A stretch of 37,810 nucleotides of DNA, from the NCBI GenBank assembly GCA_014894455.1, contig JADBLN010000063.1:42913-80722 (forward strand). Reading direction: 5' to 3'. A program made the position numbers and the translations under genes. Shown here piece after piece: positions 26,551 to 34,791 of the stretch. The stretch comes from Acidobacteriota bacterium. Its GTDB lineage: Bacteria; Acidobacteriota; Aminicenantia; Aminicenantales; Saccharicenantaceae. Position 1 is the first letter of the stretch, and each line of letters starts with the position of its first letter. The notes below the pieces were generated by a model, which saw nothing but the letters and a program-made list of their open reading frames with translations, was not told the origin of the DNA and ran no database searches.

Positions 26551-28983
26551 CTATTTCTTTTTTCCGGTCTTCTTTTCAGCCTTCTTCGGCGCCTTGCCGA
26601 AGGGCCTGATCATGGCGTGGCCGAACACTTCCTTGACGTCCTCGACGTAGATGAACTCCATGCCGCGGATGACCTTCTTGGGGATCTCGTACAGGTCTTT
26701 TTTGTTCGCGGCCGGCATGATCATCTTCCTGATGCCGGCCCGCTGGGCGGCCAGGACCTTCTCCTTGACCCCGCCGACGGGCAGGACGTTGCCGCGCAGG
26801 GTGATCTCGCCGGTCATGGCCACGTCCCACTTGACCTTGTTGTTCGTGCAGACGGAGATGAACGCCGTGGCGATGGTCACGCCGGCCGACGGCCCGTCCT
26901 TGGGGATGGCCCCCTCGGGGATGTGGATGTGGAAGTCGTTCCGGTAGAAGATCTTGCTGTCGATGCCGAACTCCGAGGCATGGGCCCGGGCGTAGCTCAG
27001 GGCGGCCTGGGCGGATTCTTTCATGACGTCGCCGAGAGAGCCGGTAAGGGACAGCGCGCCCTTGCCCGGCATCTTCGTCGCTTCGACGAAGAGGATCTCG
27101 CCGCCCGTGGCCGTCCAGGCGACGCCGGTGGCGAGGCCGACCTGGTCCTTCTTGAGGAGCTGGTCCTTGAAGATCTTCGGCGGGCCGAGGTGGCGCTCGA
27201 TCGACTGGGCCGTGACGACAGTCAGGCCCTTCTTGCCCTCGGCGACCTTGCGGACAACCTTGCGGCAGACCGAGGCCATCTCGCGCTCGAGGTTGCGGAC
27301 GCCGGCTTCCCTCGTATACAGGGAGATGATCTTCTTGACAGCGCCGCCGGTGAAGCTGATGAGCTTCGGGGTCAGGGCGTTCTCGGCGACCTGCTTCGGG
27401 ATGAGGTGGCGGACGGCGATTTGGAGCTTTTCCTCCTCCGTGTAACCCGGAAGCTCGAGCACCTCCATGCGGTCGCGGAAGGCCGGCTGGATGGGGTCGA
27501 GGAGGTTGGCCGTAGTGATGAACATGACCTTGGACAGGTCGTAGGGCACACTCAGATAATGATCGCGGAACTGGTTGTTCTGCTCGGGGTCGAGGACCTC
27601 GAGGAGGGCCGATGACGGGTCGCCGCGGAAATCGGAGCCGATCTTGTCGACCTCGTCCATCATGAAGACGGGATTCTCCGAGCCGGCCCGGCGGATGCCC
27701 TGGATGATGCGGCCGGGCATGGCCCCGACGTAGGTCCGGCGGTGGCCGCGGATCTCGGCCTCGTCGTGGATGCCGCCGAGGGAGATGCGGACGAACTTCC
27801 GGCCGAGGGCCCGGGCGATCGACCGGCCGAGCGAGGTCTTCCCCACGCCGGGCGGGCCGACAAAGCAGAGGATGGGCCCCTTGGCCGTCTTGGACAGCTT
27901 GCGGACGCCGAGATACTCGAGGATGCGCTCCTTGACCTTCTGCAGGCCGTAGTGGTCGTCATCGAGGATCTTCTTGGCCTTGACCAGGTCGAGCGTGTCG
28001 ATCGTGGCCTTGTTCCAGGGCAGCATGAACATCCAGTCGAGGTAGTTGCGGACGACCGACGTCTCGGCCGACTCCGGGTGCATCTGGGCCAGGCGGCTGA
28101 TCTGCTTCTCGAGCTCTTCCTTGACCTCGTCGGAAACCCGGATCTTGCGCAATTTGTCCTGGTAGATCTTGAGCTCTTCCTGGATCTCCGTGCCCTCGCC
28201 GAGCTCCTTCTGGATGGCCTTCATCTGCTGGCGCAGGAAGTACTGCTTCTGGAGCTTGTCCATCTCGCCCTTGGCCTCGATCGAGATCTTGGACTGGACG
28301 TCGAGGATCTCGAGTTCCCGGGTCAGGAGCTCGAAGACCTTCTTCAGCCGCCGGGTGGGGTCGGCAATCTCGAGGATGGCCTGGGCCTCTTCGACCTTGA
28401 GGTCGAGGTTCGAGGCCGTCAGGTCGGCCAGGCGCCCGGCCTCGTCCACGTTCGAGGCGATGATGAGGACCTCGGGCGCGAGGTTCTTGCCGAGCGAAGC
28501 CGCCCGCTCGAGCCCGGAGCGGACGTTGCGGATGAGGGCCTCGCTCTCGAGGCTCTTCTCGGGCTTGTCGGACTCTTGGACGACCGAGACCTCGGCGATG
28601 ATGTGGGCCCCCTCCTCCTCGAAGGACGCGACCCGGGCCCGGACGAGGCCCTGGGCCAGGATGCGCACCCGGCCGTCGGGGAGCTTCAGCATGCGCATGA
28701 TCAGGGCGACCGTGCCGACGTCGTAGACGTCCTCGCGCTTGGGGTCCTCGACTTCCATGTCCTTTTGGGTCAGGAGGAGGATCATCCGGTTGGTCGAGAG
28801 CGAGACGTCGATCGCGTTCTTCGATTTTTCCCGGCCGACGAAGAGCGGGGCGATCATGTAGGGGAAGATGACGACGTCCCTCAGAAGCAGCACGGGCAGC
28901 TTGGCCGGGACCTGGAGCTTCTGGTTCTGCTCCTCCATGATGCCCTCGAGCTGTTCGCCGTTCTTATTGTCGATGCTGGCCAT
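26551..28983 (-). CDS. lon: ATP-dependent Lon protease
   Basis: This complete 810-residue LonA protease has the N-terminal substrate-binding domain (LPVLLLRDVVIFPYMIAPLFVGR and on), a helical linker, the AAA+ module with Walker A GPPGVGKTS near residue 370 and Walker B MDEVDKIG, and the C-terminal protease domain. The last contains the Ser-Lys dyad Ser699 (PKDGPSAG) and Lys742 (GGVKEKVLAA). It degrades misfolded and regulatory proteins in the cytoplasm. A GGAG site precedes the ATG; an internal Met16 is an alternative start. The hsp20 gene ends 15 bp upstream, which pairs a holdase with a protease in one transcript. A Lys-rich tail (KAPKKAEKKTGKKK) extends past the usual end. Confidence 0.97.
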   Translation of the reverse strand: MASIDNKNGEQLEGIMEEQNQKLQVPAKLPVLLLRDVVIFPYMIAPLFVGREKSKNAIDVSLSTNRMILLLTQKDMEVEDPKREDVYDVGTVALIMRMLKLPDGRVRILAQGLVRARVASFEEEGAHIIAEVSVVQESDKPEKSLESEALIRNVRSGLERAASLGKNLAPEVLIIASNVDEAGRLADLTASNLDLKVEEAQAILEIADPTRRLKKVFELLTRELEILDVQSKISIEAKGEMDKLQKQYFLRQQMKAIQKELGEGTEIQEELKIYQDKLRKIRVSDEVKEELEKQISRLAQMHPESAETSVVRNYLDWMFMLPWNKATIDTLDLVKAKKILDDDHYGLQKVKERILEYLGVRKLSKTAKGPILCFVGPPGVGKTSLGRSIARALGRKFVRISLGGIHDEAEIRGHRRTYVGAMPGRIIQGIRRAGSENPVFMMDEVDKIGSDFRGDPSSALLEVLDPEQNNQFRDHYLSVPYDLSKVMFITTANLLDPIQPAFRDRMEVLELPGYTEEEKLQIAVRHLIPKQVAENALTPKLISFTGGAVKKIISLYTREAGVRNLEREMASVCRKVVRKVAEGKKGLTVVTAQSIERHLGPPKIFKDQLLKKDQVGLATGVAWTATGGEILFVEATKMPGKGALSLTGSLGDVMKESAQAALSYARAHASEFGIDSKIFYRNDFHIHIPEGAIPKDGPSAGVTIATAFISVCTNNKVKWDVAMTGEITLRGNVLPVGGVKEKVLAAQRAGIRKMIMPAANKKDLYEIPKKVIRGMEFIYVEDVKEVFGHAMIRPFGKAPKKAEKKTGKKK

Positions 28984-28998
28984 GTCAAAGCTCCAATC

Positions 28999-29448
28999 TC
29001 ATCCGCCGCTACGGCGGTTCTTGATCTCCACGTCCCTCCGCTTGCGGGGCGGCTTCTTCAGAACGATCGTCAGGACGCCGTTCTCGAGAGCCGCGCAGGC
29101 CCGGTCGGGGTCGATCGTCCCGGGCACGACGACGTCCCGGCGGAAGGCCCCAAACTCCCGCTCGAGCCTCATGTACCGGGACCCGTGATGGGTCCCGAGC
29201 TCCCGCTTGAAGCCGCTCACTTCGAGCCGGCTGGCGAAGAGAAGGACCTTGACGTCTTTCTCCGAAACGCCGGGGAGTTCCATCTCCAGGATGAATTCGC
29301 CTCCGGTCTCATAAACGTCGACCGCGGGAATGGTGACTTCCCCGGGCAGCGGCAGTCTCGGCTCGGGCGGCCGGACGGTCCGCTCCGAGGTCCTGACCCG
29401 GGCTTCGGCCTTGAGGATCCGGGAAACGGGCTTGATGCGGCGGACCAT
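28999..29448 (-). CDS. Hsp20/alpha-crystallin small heat-shock protein
   Basis: The 149-residue protein has an alpha-crystallin domain at about 45-135. The domain shows ELPGVSEKDVKV, RYMRLEREFGAFRRDVVVP (the usual EI/R-FGxFxRxxxLP signature) and ENGVLTIVLKK, which ends in the GVLTI motif. Small heat-shock proteins hold unfolding clients for refolding or degradation. It lies between nrdR and lon with 15-bp gaps on both sides. Co-transcription with lon makes physiological sense as a protein-quality-control pair. No CIRCE-type element is visible just upstream. Confidence 0.93.
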   Translation of the reverse strand: MVRRIKPVSRILKAEARVRTSERTVRPPEPRLPLPGEVTIPAVDVYETGGEFILEMELPGVSEKDVKVLLFASRLEVSGFKRELGTHHGSRYMRLEREFGAFRRDVVVPGTIDPDRACAALENGVLTIVLKKPPRKRRDVEIKNRRSGG

Positions 29449-29463
29449 GGCGGAAGGCGGAGG

Positions 29464-29919
29464 CTATTTTTCCTTCATGAGGTCCTCGAGCTCCTGCCGG
29501 AATTCGGCGACGTCCTCGAACTCCCGGTAGACGGAGGCGAACCTCACGTAGGCGACCTTGTCCAGCTCCTTGAGTCTGCCCATGACGAGCTGTCCGATCT
29601 CGGCGACGCCGATCTCCTTGTCCGGCCGCTCCTGGAGGAGGGACTCGATCTCTTCGACGATCTCCTCGAGCTGGCTGATCTGGATCGGCCGTTTCTCGCA
29701 GGACTTCATCATCCCCCGCAAGAGCTTCTGGCTGTCGAACGGCTGGCGCGTACCGTCCTTCTTGACGACCATGTAGGGGATCTCCTCGATCTTCTCGTAG
29801 GTCGTGAACCGGCGCTTGCAGGACAGGCATTCCCGCCGCCGACGGATGGAGAGCCCCTTTTTGCTCTCCCGGGAGTCGATGACCTTGCTTTCGAGAAAGC
29901 CGCAGAACGGGCACCTCAT
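29464..29919 (-). CDS. nrdR: Transcriptional repressor NrdR
   Basis: The 151-residue regulator has the zinc-ribbon with Cys3, Cys6, Cys31 and Cys34 (MRCPFCG...CLSCKRRF) and an ATP-cone domain at about 49-139. It represses ribonucleotide reductase genes when bound to (d)ATP by recognising NrdR boxes. The ATG overlaps the TGA stop of the preceding flippase-like gene as ATGA, so the two are translationally coupled. Length matches the family. The long upstream open frame in the same register belongs to the antisense/overlapping region and is not part of the gene. Confidence 0.95.
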   Translation of the reverse strand: MRCPFCGFLESKVIDSRESKKGLSIRRRRECLSCKRRFTTYEKIEEIPYMVVKKDGTRQPFDSQKLLRGMMKSCEKRPIQISQLEEIVEEIESLLQERPDKEIGVAEIGQLVMGRLKELDKVAYVRFASVYREFEDVAEFRQELEDLMKEK

Positions 29920-30944
29920 CGTCTCTCGCTCTCTCCCATTTTTTTGAGCTGGAAAAGGGTCAAACCCTCGCGAGCTAATATAGCATATCCCAGGACGCAT
30001 GTCACGGCGATCTGGACGGCGTGGGCGACCAGGGTCATGCCTGCGGCCCGGCCGGGGTCCAGGCGGAGGATGAGGACCATGCCCAGCTTGCTGAAGTAGT
30101 GGAAGCCGCCGATCATGCCCGGCGTGGGGATGGAGGCGCCGATGGCGGTCAGGAAGACGTAGGGGACGACGAGGAAATACGGCACGCGGACGTGGTAGGC
30201 GAAAAAGAGGATCCAGTAGAAGAGCATGATGCCCAGCCAGACGACCACCGAGAGCCCGGCGTAAAGGCCCAGCTGGCCGGGAGACCGGAAGAAATCGAGC
30301 CCGCCGATGAACTCGCGGAGGAGTCCGAGGACGGCCCCGCGGGCCTTTTCGGGAAGGCGTTTCAGGAGGAAGGCGACGACGCGGAGGGCCCGCTCCCGGA
30401 AGAAATAGAGGAGGAGGGTCAGGGTCAGGAGAGCTACGGCGATGGCGACGCCGATGGTCCCCCAGAAGGCCAGCCGCTTTCCGGCCTCCACGTCGAGAGG
30501 CCAGGCTCCGGAGAAGAGGGGCCGGGAGATGAGGAAAAGGCCCAAGAGCAGGCACATCGTGGCCAGGTCGAAGATGCGCTCGACGACAACCGTGCCCACG
30601 GCGAAGCCCGGCCGCAGGCCTTCCTTGCGGGCCAGGTACAAGGGCTTGACCAGCTCGCCGAAGCGGCCGGGGAAGACGGCGCTGACCGCGAAGCCGACGA
30701 TGTTGGCCGCAACGAGGTTCCGGAAGCGGACATCGATCTTCTCGCGGGCGACGAGGATGTGCCAGCGGGCGGCCCGGGTGATGAAGTGGAGGGCCGCCAA
30801 CGGGATGAGCAATAGGAAAAGGGGAAGGTTGACGTCGGCGATCTGGGCGGGGACATTCTTCCACTCGACGCTGCGGCCGAAAAAATAGAGGAAAACGACC
30901 ATCAGGACGATGACGACGACGATTTTCGGGAGGTTCCTTTTCAT
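29916..30944 (-). CDS. Flippase-like/lysylphosphatidylglycerol synthase TM-domain protein
   Basis: The product has about eight transmembrane helices and matches the integral membrane domain shared by MprF and UPF0104 proteins (lysylphosphatidylglycerol synthase TM region), with segments [48 protein letters not shown] and [11 protein letters not shown]. This is the lipid flippase-like half; the aminoacyl transferase domain is missing, which is common for stand-alone members. The start is placed at MKRNLPK (30944); an in-frame ATG at 30965 would add seven residues, and neither has a good ribosome site. It overlaps nrdR by four bases and probably heads the operon. tRNA-Gln is divergent from it. 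Confidence 0.85.
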   Translation of the reverse strand: MKRNLPKIVVVIVLMVVFLYFFGRSVEWKNVPAQIADVNLPLFLLLIPLAALHFITRAARWHILVAREKIDVRFRNLVAANIVGFAVSAVFPGRFGELVKPLYLARKEGLRPGFAVGTVVVERIFDLATMCLLLGLFLISRPLFSGAWPLDVEAGKRLAFWGTIGVAIAVALLTLTLLLYFFRERALRVVAFLLKRLPEKARGAVLGLLREFIGGLDFFRSPGQLGLYAGLSVVVWLGIMLFYWILFFAYHVRVPYFLVVPYVFLTAIGASIPTPGMIGGFHYFSKLGMVLILRLDPGRAAGMTLVAHAVQIAVTCVLGYAILAREGLTLFQLKKMGESERR

Positions 30945-31019
30945 CGGCGGGGTCCATGGTATCATGAAGCCCGCCGGGGCTCAACCGGGACCTGAAAGCG
31001 CCCGCGGGCATCTTCGGAC

Positions 31020-31048
31020 TTGAAATCGGCGGCGGATTTCTTTAAGAT
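31020..31048 (+). promoter_or_regulatory. Promoter of tRNA-Gln
   Basis: TTGAAA (31020-31025) and TAAGAT (31043-31048) are 17 bp apart. Transcription would begin about 6 bp before the mature tRNA 5' end at 31061. Confidence 0.5.
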
Positions 31049-31060
31049 AGTGGTCCCTGC

Positions 31061-31134
31061 TGGGAAGTCGTCCAACGGCAGGACTCATGACTCTGGATCA
31101 TGCAATCAAGGTTCGAATCCTTGCTTCCCAGCCA
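31061..31134 (+). tRNA. tRNA-Gln (anticodon CTG)
   Basis: The sequence folds into a cloverleaf. The acceptor TGGGAAG/CTTCCCA gives the T1-A72 pair typical of tRNA-Gln. The D arm is GTCC/GGAC, the anticodon arm CATGA/TCATG has loop CTCTGGA (anticodon CTG), and the T arm is CAAGG-TTCGAAT-CCTTG. The discriminator is G73, and CCA is encoded at 31132-31134. Its 3' half is duplicated at 37440. Confidence 0.95.
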
Positions 31135-31192
31135 ACTGATTCCCCATATTTTCCCCTGATAATTCAGAGACTTACGATTTTTACCTTTTAAG
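31091..31192 (+). repeat. Left attachment repeat (attL) with tRNA-Gln 3' half
   Basis: The first 44 bases are the anticodon-to-CCA part of tRNA-Gln and are identical to 37440-37483. The next 58 bases match with six differences. It includes the blocks TCCCCATATTTTCCCCTGAT and ATTCAGAGAC. Confidence 0.9.
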
Positions 31193-31197
31193 CACCA

Positions 31198-31223
31198 TTA
31201 GGCAGAATTAGGCGAGTTTAGGC
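31198..31223 (+). repeat. Three TTAGGC repeats at exact 10-bp spacing
   Basis: TTAGGC starts at 31198, 31208 and 31218, one DNA turn apart, on the same face of the helix. The array is just inside the left attachment repeat. Such helically phased arrays often bind integrase arm domains or accessory proteins; that role is inference. Confidence 0.7.
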
Positions 31224-31228
31224 ACAAT

Positions 31229-31249
31229 CTGTTACGTAGCGGTGACATG
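31229..31249 (+). repeat. Left copy of an internal end repeat (CTGTTAC-N-GTGACA type)
   Basis: CTGTTACGTAGCGGTGACA at the left end of the island matches CTGTTACATGGCTGTGACA at 37338 with three differences. Both copies lie in the same orientation and close to their attachment repeat, 37 and 82 bp away. Confidence 0.65.
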
Positions 31250-31349
31250 GAGGGAGAGGCTTGCCTTGCCTCCACAGCCAGTTCCTGTACTAAAATTGGC
31301 TTTCGAGAGTGGCTCCAGCCAATAAATTCGAGGGCTTGCGGAGGCAACA

Positions 31350-32507
31350 ATGAGCGATCATCTGAAAATCGTTATTAACCGAGAAGAACTCTATGAGCGG
31401 ATATGGCAGACTCCAGCCAAACAACTGGCGAAGGAATACCGGGTCTCAGATACGAGGCTGGCGGTAATCTGTAAAAAGCTAAGGGTACCAAAGCCTTCCC
31501 CTGGCTATTGGATGAAGATTAAACATGGAAAGAAGGCCCGCCGCCCTCCCCTCCCCTCGCTAGGGCCTGGCGAACAAGCCGAATTCGTGCACATCGTAGA
31601 TGAGGATCGCAAACGTCCCGTGGTGATTGACCCAGCTATACAAATACTGTTAGACAAGGTGCCCGCAATAAAGGTCCCCCAACGGCTCAATGATCCGGAC
31701 CCCCTCATCAAGAATGCGAGAGCGTGGCTGCGCAGACGCCCATATATTTATTCGGAGCCCAATCGCCTTCCGCACATCAGCCTCAACGTGTACCCAAATA
31801 GTATGGGTAGAGCTTTGCGGTTGATGGATGCACTAGTTAAGGGATTAAGAAAGCTTGGATACGATGTTCGGGGTGAAGATGCATCTAATAAAGACCAGTA
31901 TTTCGAGATCTTAGGCCAAAGAATTCGATTCCAGTTTAAGGAAAAAGCAAAGCAGATCGAACATGTATTAACAAAAGAGGAGATGGCCAGGAAGGAGCAG
32001 GGAAAGCCCGTCTTCACAAACAAGTACGATTTCCTTTCCACGGGACATTTTGAACTCAACTTAGATCCTGAAATCTGGGGAGCTGTGGGATACAAGAAGA
32101 AATGGTCTGATTCCTCCAGGAGACCCCTAGAGGGCCAGCTCAGTGACATCATTTTGGGAGTCATATCCCTAGCTGGTGAAATAAGGAAAGAAGCAATAAG
32201 CCAAAAGAAGGCTGAACAGGTAGCAGCCGAACAAAGGATCAAGAGAATCGAAGAAGAACGAAGGCAAGCTGAAGAAGAGGCCCGCTTTCGCGAACTTGAT
32301 AATTTGGTCACCAGATGGACAACGGGCATGCAGCTGAGGGCTTATGTTCAGGAATATACGAGACGTTTTATGGAGGGATCGTACTCCGACGAGGCGAGCC
32401 AAGATTTTAATAGGTGGCTATTATGGGCGAACGAATATGCTAACCGACTGGATCCCATAAATGCTTCGCTCGCCAGAATATCCGATATGTCTAAGAAGGA
32501 CAGATGA
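31350..32507 (+). CDS. Uncharacterised 385-aa protein, HTH-like N terminus
   Basis: I do not assign a function. The first about 70 residues look like a small helix-turn-helix or homeodomain-like unit (REELYERIWQTPAKQLAKEY, then VSDTRLAVICKKLRVPKPSPGYW), a pattern I have seen at the start of hypothetical proteins from mobile regions. The middle (about 110-280) is mixed alpha/beta and unrecognised. Residues about 285-320 form a charged coiled coil (QRIKRIEEERRQAEEEARFRELD) followed by a helical tail. A good GGAGG ribosome site precedes the ATG. An inverted repeat TTGGCT (31296) with AGCCAA (31317) lies upstream and could be an operator. It converges on the AbiEii gene with a 12-bp gap, a layout that allows antisense regulation. 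A defence or regulatory role is speculation from context. Confidence 0.75.
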   Translation: MSDHLKIVINREELYERIWQTPAKQLAKEYRVSDTRLAVICKKLRVPKPSPGYWMKIKHGKKARRPPLPSLGPGEQAEFVHIVDEDRKRPVVIDPAIQILLDKVPAIKVPQRLNDPDPLIKNARAWLRRRPYIYSEPNRLPHISLNVYPNSMGRALRLMDALVKGLRKLGYDVRGEDASNKDQYFEILGQRIRFQFKEKAKQIEHVLTKEEMARKEQGKPVFTNKYDFLSTGHFELNLDPEIWGAVGYKKKWSDSSRRPLEGQLSDIILGVISLAGEIRKEAISQKKAEQVAAEQRIKRIEEERRQAEEEARFRELDNLVTRWTTGMQLRAYVQEYTRRFMEGSYSDEASQDFNRWLLWANEYANRLDPINASLARISDMSKKDR

Positions 32508-32519
32508 AAAGGCATAAGC

Positions 32520-33932
32520 TCACTTGAATCTCGTCGTTACATAGATTCCTGCGCGGCTCGGACAGGGATAGCCTCGTTTATTCTTATGGCTGTTCAGAAC
32601 AGATTCATAGGATTTGTGGGTGAACCTTTTGCCACAAACGCTGCACCTAAATATATAGCTAGGCCCAGAAGCCATTTTAGGGCCCGCAGACCAACTAGAC
32701 GCATGTCTTGTTCTGCGTGGGCTCGCCGGAGCCAATCCTAGAGCCCGCCTTGTGGGTGGAGCAGAAATTGGACCTGTGCCAGTCAGCTCGATTGCATATC
32801 TGGGTACAAAGGGAGTCTTGGTGGCCTTCGCCCCCTCAATCCGATCAACCCTATATGATCTATTCTCTCCGGTATCATGTTTTACGGCATAGAGAAGAAG
32901 ATTCCCATCTTGAGTGCGTCGTAAAGAATAGGGCTCTATGAGACGATGATCTCCCTGATACGCTAAATCTACGCATAGCCGGTTTGACGCAGCATAACGG
33001 ATTACTTCCAATGGTTGCGCTAAGCCCCAAGCTTGTGCCACAGAAGATGGATGCCAGGAAGTATCAATTGCCTGGCCCATAGTGGGAATGGCAGCAGGAG
33101 CAGCTTTTTCGGCCGAACGATATAGCCAATCGAAGACTTCTGGGAGTTCCTGCCAGAACTGCTCAAAGGGCGGCAATACGGGCACCTGATGTCCCAACAT
33201 ATTTTCCCACTCAGACACTAACTCCTCACGTTCAGGCTTGTGCTCGAGGATTTCGATAGTAGGCATCGAAATCTCCTTATAGCGGCATTTCGCTTCAAGT
33301 GTACTCAGAATGGTAGCCCTGCCTTGTCTAGTATCATCATGGCGATAGAGATGGATCACATCATAAAGATCTCGAGGCCTTAAACGCTCCGCTAATGCCC
33401 TGATCTTTTCAGCAAATATCTCCTCAAAGCAGTAACATTGGACATGAATGCCTACATCAGGTTTATCTGAGTACGGATGGTTAACCTCTCGGATACACTG
33501 TTCTAAAACCAGGGCTTCGTTCGAAGTTAGATCTAACTTTACACGAGGCGGATCGCCTCCCCTTTGTAAAGGCCCGAGATAGGCTATCTTCCCTTGAACC
33601 GATGTCCTGCCGAGGGGACTCGTATAAACATCAAACCTGATCAGCTCGGGCGGAAATTCAATGCCAGCAGCGGTATATATCCAGCCTGCAATTTCCTTAA
33701 ATTGATTAACCAGAAAGCTCGAGTTTTGATGCTCGGCCAGTTTGAGCGTGAAATCCAAGTCTTCGGAGAAACGGTACGTCTCAAAATAGCACTTCTTAAG
33801 GCAAGTACCTCCCTTGAATACCCAGCTGGCACCGAGTTCGCCACTTTGTGCAATCCCGGCCAAGAGCCAACCGAGGATATAATCTTTCTCAATTATGTCT
33901 GGCGTCAGGCCAAACTTACCAGAGAAGTCCAA
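32520..33932 (-). CDS. AbiEii nucleotidyltransferase toxin with WYL-like domain and zinc finger
   Basis: Residues 1-290 form the AbiEii/AbiGii nucleotidyltransferase toxin domain: GLTPDIIEKDYILGWLLAGI, the KGGT motif at 40-43, and SEDLDF at 56-61 with the acidic metal ligands. Residues about 306-372 (LEVIRYAASNRLCVDLAYQG, LIEPYSL, RSYRVDRIEGA) follow the pattern of a WYL domain, a nucleotide- or DNA-sensing module. The C terminus (about 427-462) has Cys430, Cys433, His449 and Cys457, a zinc-finger-like pattern. The family's usual start reads MITRQEIL; here that register has ATC-ATC codons at 33953 and no ATG, so the TTG at 33932 is shown, though initiation may be upstream. The antitoxin gene ends at 33955, so the two are coupled. 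In known AbiE systems the toxin acts as a GTP-dependent nucleotidyltransferase and blocks phage growth; here that is inferred. Confidence 0.85.
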   Translation of the reverse strand: MDFSGKFGLTPDIIEKDYILGWLLAGIAQSGELGASWVFKGGTCLKKCYFETYRFSEDLDFTLKLAEHQNSSFLVNQFKEIAGWIYTAAGIEFPPELIRFDVYTSPLGRTSVQGKIAYLGPLQRGGDPPRVKLDLTSNEALVLEQCIREVNHPYSDKPDVGIHVQCYCFEEIFAEKIRALAERLRPRDLYDVIHLYRHDDTRQGRATILSTLEAKCRYKEISMPTIEILEHKPEREELVSEWENMLGHQVPVLPPFEQFWQELPEVFDWLYRSAEKAAPAAIPTMGQAIDTSWHPSSVAQAWGLAQPLEVIRYAASNRLCVDLAYQGDHRLIEPYSLRRTQDGNLLLYAVKHDTGENRSYRVDRIEGAKATKTPFVPRYAIELTGTGPISAPPTRRALGLAPASPRRTRHASSWSAGPKMASGPSYIFRCSVCGKRFTHKSYESVLNSHKNKRGYPCPSRAGIYVTTRFK

Positions 33933-33954
33933 GATCTCCTGTCGGGTGATGATC

Positions 33955-34761
33955 TCAGGCCTCTTTCATCCAGCTATCTGGCACCCAAATCCGCCAGCGA
34001 GTTATTAGCTTGCTAGTCTTAAGAACAGGATCGAGTTTAACAGTCCCTTTCGTAAGCCTGGCCGCACACACGCTTATGGCCGCTTTCTGGTCAGGACTAT
34101 AACGTTCTAGCAATAATCCAAGCCGCTTAAAAACAGCGCCATTGCTTAGGCGTTTTGCGTATTCGGTTAACTGATCAACATCCTTGCTCTCTGATTTCAG
34201 ATAATTAATGAGCATGTCCACGGTCGGGCGAATTCCGCCGCCAAGTTTCGGATTCGCCAGCAGGTCGAGGATTGTGCGGGAAGGATCCGAGATCGATATT
34301 TTTGCCTGTCCTCTCCATATTTGTTTCGTTCCAAATAGCGCCTTGTCCGAAATAGTGCAGAGCATAAAACTCGTTCCCTTTATGCTTAGATTGCGCTTCC
34401 TAGGCCTCTGAGTTGTCAGGACAACCACGGTACGGAAGATTTGCTCCGTAAGATCCCAATACCCTGCAGCCGTCCATCCTCCGATATAGCAGGGCGCGAA
34501 AAGACGGGCAGCCACAATCCATGGATCCTCAAGAGAAACGTCAGTAGTCCTTGACTCAAGGGGCACTCTCACGTACAGACCTCGTCTGACTCGTGATATC
34601 CAACCTTTCTTTGCCCAACGCGAAAGCATCTTCGCTGCATCGGTGGGGTTGATCTTCAATATTCCAACAACATCATCTACGGCTATTGTGCCTTTGGTTT
34701 CCCGGAAGATGGCAGAGAGTCTTTCTCTATCTTTCTTTCCCAATCCTGACATGGTTTCCAT
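33955..34761 (-). CDS. AbiEi-family type IV antitoxin
   Basis: The 268-residue protein matches AbiEi antitoxins, which autoregulate their operon and counter AbiEii without a direct stable complex (type IV). The first about 65 residues form a winged helix-turn-helix (FRETKGTIAVDDVVGILKINPTDAAKMLSRWAKKGWISRVRRGLYV). The rest is the antitoxin domain (SLEDPWIVAARLFAPCYIGGWTAAGYWDLTEQ, and VVVLTTQRPRKRNL). The ATG at 34761 follows an AGGTG site; Met4 is an alternative. The stop codon lies two bases short of the ATC codon that would begin the toxin in its usual register. A strong promoter with direct repeats lies upstream. Confidence 0.9.
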   Translation of the reverse strand: METMSGLGKKDRERLSAIFRETKGTIAVDDVVGILKINPTDAAKMLSRWAKKGWISRVRRGLYVRVPLESRTTDVSLEDPWIVAARLFAPCYIGGWTAAGYWDLTEQIFRTVVVLTTQRPRKRNLSIKGTSFMLCTISDKALFGTKQIWRGQAKISISDPSRTILDLLANPKLGGGIRPTVDMLINYLKSESKDVDQLTEYAKRLSNGAVFKRLGLLLERYSPDQKAAISVCAARLTKGTVKLDPVLKTSKLITRWRIWVPDSWMKEA

Positions 34762-34791
34762 GGTACACCTGAAGCGCCTTTATTCGTACGT

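Noticed and set aside
27742-30099. A 785-codon open frame antisense to lon, hsp20 and nrdR
   Set aside because: It spans several real genes on the other strand and has Leu/Asp/Glu-rich, domain-free composition.
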